In this document: one piece after another, positions 60,311-64,000 of the stretch
Position numbering within the stretch: position 1 is the first letter of the stretch
How the letters are laid out: each line of letters starts with the position of its first letter
DNA from: Rhodovulum sp. ES.010
Lineage (GTDB): Bacteria; Pseudomonadota; Alphaproteobacteria; Rhodobacterales; Rhodobacteraceae
Assembly: GCF_900142935.1 (NCBI RefSeq)
Contig: NZ_FSRS01000001.1
Location: 382,001 to 446,000, forward strand
Direction: 5' to 3'
Length of the DNA: 64,000 nt
Made by a program: the position numbers and the translations under genes
Notes under the pieces: generated by a model
The model's input: the letters and a program-made list of their open reading frames with translations, nothing else
The model's database searches: none
Told to the model about the DNA's origin: nothing

Positions 60311-60488
60311 CTGGGGTACGCTCATGCAGGCCGGCATCCGGGGGCTAGGGCTGAAGCCCGCGGAATTCTGGGGCCTGACCCCGGCCGAACTGATGCTGAT
60401 GCTCGGGGCCGTTGGCGGCCCGGCGCCGATGACCCGCGCGCGTATGGAAGAACTCGCGCGTGCCTTTCCCGACCGCAAAGAGGACTGA
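60297..60488 (+). CDS. GTA g10.1: small phage tail chaperone
   Basis: This 63-residue protein starts at GTG 60297 (TGFDWGTLMQAGIRGLGLKPAEFWGLTPAELMLML). It lies 14 bp within the end of g10 in another frame. Size, sequence pattern and position match the rcc01693-type tail chaperone of GTA clusters. Confidence 0.85.
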   Translation: MTGFDWGTLMQAGIRGLGLKPAEFWGLTPAELMLMLGAVGGPAPMTRARMEELARAFPDRKED

Positions 60489-60497
60489 GGACAGGCC

Positions 60498-61160
60498 ATG
60501 GCCAAATCAGAGGATTATGAGGCCTTCGAGGACCAGATCGAGGCACTGGAAACAACGCTGGGCGGGGCTCGGGGCACCGCCGCGGCCTTCGAGCTTGAAC
60601 TGGTCCGCATGCGCGAGAGCCTGACACTGACCAACCGAGAGGTAGGCGCGCTCTCGCGTTCGATCGGCCGCGGGTTGCGCAGTGCCTTCGACGGACTCGT
60701 CTTTGACGGGATGAAGCTGTCGGACGCGTTGAAAACGGTCGCCAATTCTATCGTGAATGCGACCTACTCCGCCGCGATCAAGCCGGTGCAGAACCAGTTG
60801 GGCGGTTTGATCGCGGGCGGGATCGAGGGGTTGGTGAACGCCGCCCTGCCGTTCGGCAAGGGCGGTGCCTTTACGCAGGGCCAAGTCATCCCCTTCGCGA
60901 CGGGAGGGGTCGTTGACCAGGCCACGTATTTTCCAATGCGCGGCGCGACCGGGCTGATGGGCGAGGCGGGCCCCGAGGCAATCTTGCCGCTTTCGCGCGG
61001 GGCGGATGGTCGGCTCGGTGTTCGGAGCGAGGGCGGCGGGCGGCCCGTGCAGGTGGTGATGAACATCACGACGCCGGACTTGCAGGGTTTTGCCCGAAGC
61101 CAGAGCCAGGTCGCCTCCGAAATGAGCCGGCTGATCGCGCGCGGGCAACGCAATCGGTAA
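60498..61160 (+). CDS. GTA g11: short tail tape measure protein
   Basis: This is a 220-residue tape measure. The N-terminal helical region (YEAFEDQIEALETTLGGARGTAAAFELELVRM) is followed by a hydrophobic segment (GGLIAGGIEGLVNAALPFG) and the conserved FATGGVVDQATYFPMRGATGLMGEAGPEAILPL block. The small size fits the short tail of GTA particles. It spans the tail lumen and probably contacts the host membrane. Confidence 0.93.
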   Translation: MAKSEDYEAFEDQIEALETTLGGARGTAAAFELELVRMRESLTLTNREVGALSRSIGRGLRSAFDGLVFDGMKLSDALKTVANSIVNATYSAAIKPVQNQLGGLIAGGIEGLVNAALPFGKGGAFTQGQVIPFATGGVVDQATYFPMRGATGLMGEAGPEAILPLSRGADGRLGVRSEGGGRPVQVVMNITTPDLQGFARSQSQVASEMSRLIARGQRNR

Positions 61161-61175
61161 CGAGGAGGAGGGCAA

Positions 61176-61808
61176 ATGTCATTTCACGAAATCCGGTTTC
61201 CGGCAAATCTCAGTTTCGGCTCGCTTGGCGGGCCGGAGCGGCGGACCGAGATCGTGGCGCTGGCCAACGGGTTCGAGGAGCGGAACACGCCTTGGGAGCA
61301 TGCGCGGCGCCGGTATGATGCGGGCGCCGCGATGCGCTCGCTCGACGATGTCGAGGCGCTGATCGCGTTCTTCGAGGCGCGGCGCGGCCAGCTTTATGGG
61401 TTCCGCTGGAGGGACTGGTCCGACTACAAGTCCTGCCTGCCCTCGCACGCGCCGGGAGCGGCCGACCAGACGATCGGTCACGGCGACGGGGCGACGGCAG
61501 AGTTCCAACTGGCGAAGACCTATGTCTCGGGTGACCATTCCTACCGGCGTCCGATCGCCAAGCCGGTAGCGGGCACGGTGAAGGTGGCAGTCGACGGCGC
61601 GGAACTTGTCGAAGGGGGCGGGTTCGAGGTTGATACCGCCGCCGGCATGGTCACCCTTCAGGCCGCGCCAAAGCTGGGCGCGGCGGTCACGGCCGGTTTC
61701 GAGTTCGACGTCCCGGTGCGTTTCGATACCGATCGCATCCACACCTCGGTCGCGAGCTTTCGCGCGGGTGAAGTGCCCTCTGTGCCCGTCGTGGAGGTGC
61801 GGGTCTGA
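61176..61808 (+). CDS. GTA g12: DUF2460 distal tail protein
   Basis: This 210-residue protein matches the DUF2460 family: FHEIRFPANLSFGSLGGPERRTEIV, EALIAFFEARRGQLYGFRWRDWSDYKS and VRFDTDRIHTSVASFRAGEVPSVPVVEVRV. It is the distal tail (Dit-like) ring. GAGGAGG precedes the ATG. It overlaps g13 by one base (TGATG). Confidence 0.95.
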   Translation: MSFHEIRFPANLSFGSLGGPERRTEIVALANGFEERNTPWEHARRRYDAGAAMRSLDDVEALIAFFEARRGQLYGFRWRDWSDYKSCLPSHAPGAADQTIGHGDGATAEFQLAKTYVSGDHSYRRPIAKPVAGTVKVAVDGAELVEGGGFEVDTAAGMVTLQAAPKLGAAVTAGFEFDVPVRFDTDRIHTSVASFRAGEVPSVPVVEVRV

Positions 61809-62695
61809 TGGCGATTCCCGAGGCATTCCAAAGCCACCTTACCGGCGGTGCCACGACCCTGACGCGGGCCTGGGCAATTACCCGGCGCGATGGGGTGGTG
61901 CTGGGTTTCACCGACCATGACTGTGACCTTGCCTTCGAGGGCATCACCTTTCGTGCCGAGACGGGCATGAGCGCCAAGGCGCTCAGCCAGACCACCGGGC
62001 TTTCGGTCGACAACTCGGCCGCGGTCGGTGCGCTCAGTTCCGAGGCCATCAGCGAGGACGACGTGGCCGCGGGCCACTATGACGGGGCCCACCTGCGTAT
62101 CTGGCTGGTGAACTGGACGGACGTCGCCCAGCGCGTGGCGCTCTTCGACGGATCGCTGGATGAGATTACCCGCTCGGCCGGGGCATTCGAGGCGGAACTG
62201 CGAGGACAGGCCGAGGTGCTGAACCAGCCCCAGGGCCGCGTTTACCAGGCACCCTGTGGTGCGGTTCTTGGCGATGCCGCCTGCGGCTTCGATACTTCCC
62301 AGCCGGGGTTTTCCGCCGATCTTGTGCCGGATGCGGTGGAAAGCCGGCGCATCTTCCGGTTCGAGGAGTTGGCCGGATTGCAGACCCGCTGGTTCGAACA
62401 TGGCCGTCTCGAGGTGTTGTCGGGGCCGGCGGCTGGTCTCTCGGGCACGATCAAGTCCGACCGCGAAGAGAACGGGGTCCGCATCGTCGAGCTCTGGTCT
62501 TCTATCCGCGGGCCGTTGTCTGCCGGCGATACGGTGCGGCTGGTCGCGGGGTGCGATCGCCGCCCCGACACCTGCCGCTGGAAGTTCAACAACTTCGAGA
62601 ATTTCCGCGGCTTTCCCCACATTCCGGGCGAGGACTGGCTGATGACCTATCCGACGAGTTCGGGAGTGAATGACGGCGGGAGCCTGAAATCATGA
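61808..62695 (+). CDS. GTA g13: DUF2163 tail hub protein
   Basis: This 295-residue DUF2163/phage BR0599-type protein has WAITRRDGVVLGFTDHDCDL, AKALSQTTGLSVDNSAAVGAL, the Cys-containing YQAPCGAVLGDAACGF and the end GCDRRPDTCRWKFNNFENFRGFPHIPGEDW. The four cysteines may bind an Fe-S cluster, as proposed for GTA hub proteins. It overlaps g14 by 4 bp. Confidence 0.95.
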   Translation: MAIPEAFQSHLTGGATTLTRAWAITRRDGVVLGFTDHDCDLAFEGITFRAETGMSAKALSQTTGLSVDNSAAVGALSSEAISEDDVAAGHYDGAHLRIWLVNWTDVAQRVALFDGSLDEITRSAGAFEAELRGQAEVLNQPQGRVYQAPCGAVLGDAACGFDTSQPGFSADLVPDAVESRRIFRFEELAGLQTRWFEHGRLEVLSGPAAGLSGTIKSDREENGVRIVELWSSIRGPLSAGDTVRLVAGCDRRPDTCRWKFNNFENFRGFPHIPGEDWLMTYPTSSGVNDGGSLKS

Positions 62696-63135
62696 GTGCG
62701 ATTGGAAACCGGGTGGCCATGGAGGCGCGGCTGTGGATCGGCACGCCCTATCGCCACCAGGGCTCGCGCATCGGCGCGGGGGCGGATTGCCTTGGGCTGT
62801 TACGCGGGGTCTGGCGGGCTCTCTACGGCACGGAACCCGAGGCGGTCCCGCCCTATACGCCGGACTGGTCTGAGCCACAGGGCGAGGAAACACTCTGGGA
62901 GGCGGCCCAGCGCCACCTCGTCGACAAGCCCGTGGGGAACGCCGCGCCCGGTGACGTGATCCTCTTTCGCCTTCGCGATACGGGCGTGGCCAAGCATCTT
63001 GGCGTGCAGGGGCGTGCGGGCGCGCAGGCAAGCTTCATTCACGCCTACCAAGGCCACGGTGTGGTCGAGAGCCCGCTTTCAGCCCCTTGGGCGCGGCGCA
63101 TCGTGGCGCGCTTCGAATTTCCCGAAAGGACGTAA
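62692..63135 (+). CDS. GTA g14: NlpC/P60-type cell-wall peptidase
   Basis: This 147-residue peptidase has the catalytic Cys33 in IGAGADCLGLLRGVW and a His in VAKHLGVQG, followed by SFIHAYQGHGVVESPL. TPYRHQG near the start is typical of GTA g14. It probably cuts peptidoglycan of the recipient during DNA delivery. It overlaps g13 by 4 bp and is followed 3 bp later by g15. Confidence 0.93.
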   Translation: MSAIGNRVAMEARLWIGTPYRHQGSRIGAGADCLGLLRGVWRALYGTEPEAVPPYTPDWSEPQGEETLWEAAQRHLVDKPVGNAAPGDVILFRLRDTGVAKHLGVQGRAGAQASFIHAYQGHGVVESPLSAPWARRIVARFEFPERT

Positions 63136-63138
63136 GGC

Positions 63139-64000
63139 ATGGCGACAATCGTTTTGTCGGCGGCTGGCGCGGCCGCGGGCTCGGCACTCGGTGGCTCCGT
63201 GCTCGGCTTGTCGAGTGCGGTGATAGGTAGGGCCGTCGGCGCGACCATCGGCCGGGTGATCGACCAGCAGCTTCTGGGCACCGGCTCGCAGGCCATCGAG
63301 ACCGGCCGGGTCGACCGTTTCCGGCTGTCGGGCGCGAGCGAAGGCATGCCCTTGATCCGGCTCTGGGGGAGGTCGCGCCTGTCAGGGCAGGTCATCTGGG
63401 CCTCACGCTTCCGCGAGCAGGTTACGACATCGGGCGGCGGCAAGGGGGCGCCCTCAAAACCCAAGACGCGCGACTACAGCTATACGGTCAGCCTGGCCAT
63501 TGCACTCTGCGAGGGTGAGGTTGCGCGGGTGGGGCGCATCTGGGCCGACGGGACCGAGATTGCACCCGACGAACTGAACATGAGGGTCTATCGCGGCAGC
63601 GAGGACCAGTTGCCCGATCCGTTGATCGAAGCGATCGAGGGCGCAGGACAGGCGCCGGCATATCGGGGTGTGTCATACGTGGTGATTGAGGACCTCGATC
63701 TCGGCCGCTTCGGCAACCGCGTGCCGCAATTCTCGTTCGAGGTGGTGCGCGCGGCAAAGGGCGAGACCGAGGACCTTGCTCATCTTGTGCGGGGGGTCGC
63801 GCTGATCCCAGGCACCGGGGAGTATTCGCTCGCCACGACGCCGGTGCATTTCGAGGACGCGCCCGGCGTGGCCCGGTCTGCCAACGTGAACAGCCCCAGC
63901 GGTCGGACCGACTTCGCCTCCTCGCTTGAAACCCTGCGCGGCGAGTTGCCGAACGTGCGCTCCGTGTCATTGGTGGTCAGTTGGTTCTCGGGCGACTTGC
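63139..64000 (+). CDS. GTA g15: large baseplate/host-contact protein (partial)
   Basis: The first 287 codons are visible; the frame runs off the window. It starts MATIVLSAAGAAAGSALGG with a Gly/Ala hydrophobic region (SVLGLSSAVIGRAVGATIGRVIDQQLL). IRLWGRSRLSGQVIWASRF and YSYTVSLAIALCEGEVARVGRIWADG follow. This is the megatron-type tail protein (about 1300 residues in R. capsulatus) that forms the central baseplate with adhesion domains. AAGG precedes the ATG. Confidence 0.93.
   Translation, partial: MATIVLSAAGAAAGSALGGSVLGLSSAVIGRAVGATIGRVIDQQLLGTGSQAIETGRVDRFRLSGASEGMPLIRLWGRSRLSGQVIWASRFREQVTTSGGGKGAPSKPKTRDYSYTVSLAIALCEGEVARVGRIWADGTEIAPDELNMRVYRGSEDQLPDPLIEAIEGAGQAPAYRGVSYVVIEDLDLGRFGNRVPQFSFEVVRAAKGETEDLAHLVRGVALIPGTGEYSLATTPVHFEDAPGVARSANVNSPSGRTDFASSLETLRGELPNVRSVSLVVSWFSGDL

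Larger units (their letters stand above)
52920..64000 (+). mobile_element. Gene transfer agent (RcGTA-type) structural cluster, right end beyond window
   Basis: Sixteen consecutive plus-strand genes follow the RcGTA order: g1, g2, g3, g3.5, g4, g5, g6, g7, g8, g9, g10, g10.1, g11, g12, g13, g14 and the start of g15. Many are joined by ATGA or TGATG overlaps. The set builds a small HK97-fold particle that packages host DNA. No frame is broken, so it looks functional. Lysis and regulatory genes are not in the window. Confidence 0.93.

Noticed and set aside
1..64000. CRISPR arrays, rRNA genes and riboswitches
   Set aside because: No regularly spaced repeats, rRNA segments or recognisable riboswitch cores were seen on reading the window; only one tRNA was identified.

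Overview
The window is high-GC DNA from an alphaproteobacterium, most likely a member of the Rhodobacteraceae/Roseobacter group. The basis is the gene order trpG-trpD-trpC-moaC-moeA-lexA/comEC, the alphaproteobacterial SOS box (GTTC-N7-GTTC) before lexA, the rpsF-rpsR-rplI and fabD-fabG-acpP-fabF-mltG blocks, and a gene transfer agent (GTA) head-tail cluster of the Rhodobacter capsulatus type. No species assignment is possible from the sequence alone.

Positions 1-25.7 kb are chromosomal backbone. They hold the tail of a cytochrome c maturation gene, a PaaG-like enoyl-CoA isomerase, a small lipoprotein, gltA and gltX, comEC convergent with lexA, and a tightly coupled tryptophan/molybdopterin operon on the minus strand. 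These are followed by a divergent polysaccharide deacetylase, tex, a ferrous-iron uptake operon (small exported Cys protein, DUF4198 protein, FeoA with an unusual Gly/His/Cys-rich N-terminus, FeoB, and a FeoB-associated Cys-rich membrane protein), a WYL regulator, and an Mre11/Rad50-like pair (YhaO/YhaN type).

Positions 25.7-38.1 kb are an accessory island abutting the 3' end of a tRNA-Asn gene. From the left it contains an IS630 tail, an intact IS3-family element inserted into an IS66 remnant, a 5'-truncated Rep_3-like plasmid replication initiator, and a coiled-coil protein. Next come an mqsRA toxin-antitoxin pair whose toxin carries one in-frame stop codon, a dual helix-turn-helix (excisionase-like) gene, and two overlapping tyrosine recombinase genes preceded by a long dyad-symmetric site. 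Two small unknown genes follow, then a third, 718-residue tyrosine integrase next to the tRNA. The content suggests an integrated plasmid-like element with a two-recombinase module of uncertain function.

Positions 38.1-52.9 kb return to backbone: a metallo-beta-lactamase-fold hydrolase, a sensor kinase, a TRAP transporter operon with a PEP mutase/isocitrate lyase-family enzyme, ribosomal protein genes, a glycosyltransferase, type II fatty acid synthesis genes, a membrane PilZ protein and mltG.

Positions 52.9-64.0 kb carry a GTA cluster in canonical order: small and large terminase, portal, g3.5, prohead protease, capsid, connectors, tail tube, chaperones, short tape measure, three distal tail proteins, and the start of the large g15 host-contact protein, cut by the window end. 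A good promoter and a strong intrinsic terminator lie one after the other before g1, which suggests attenuation or antitermination control of particle production.
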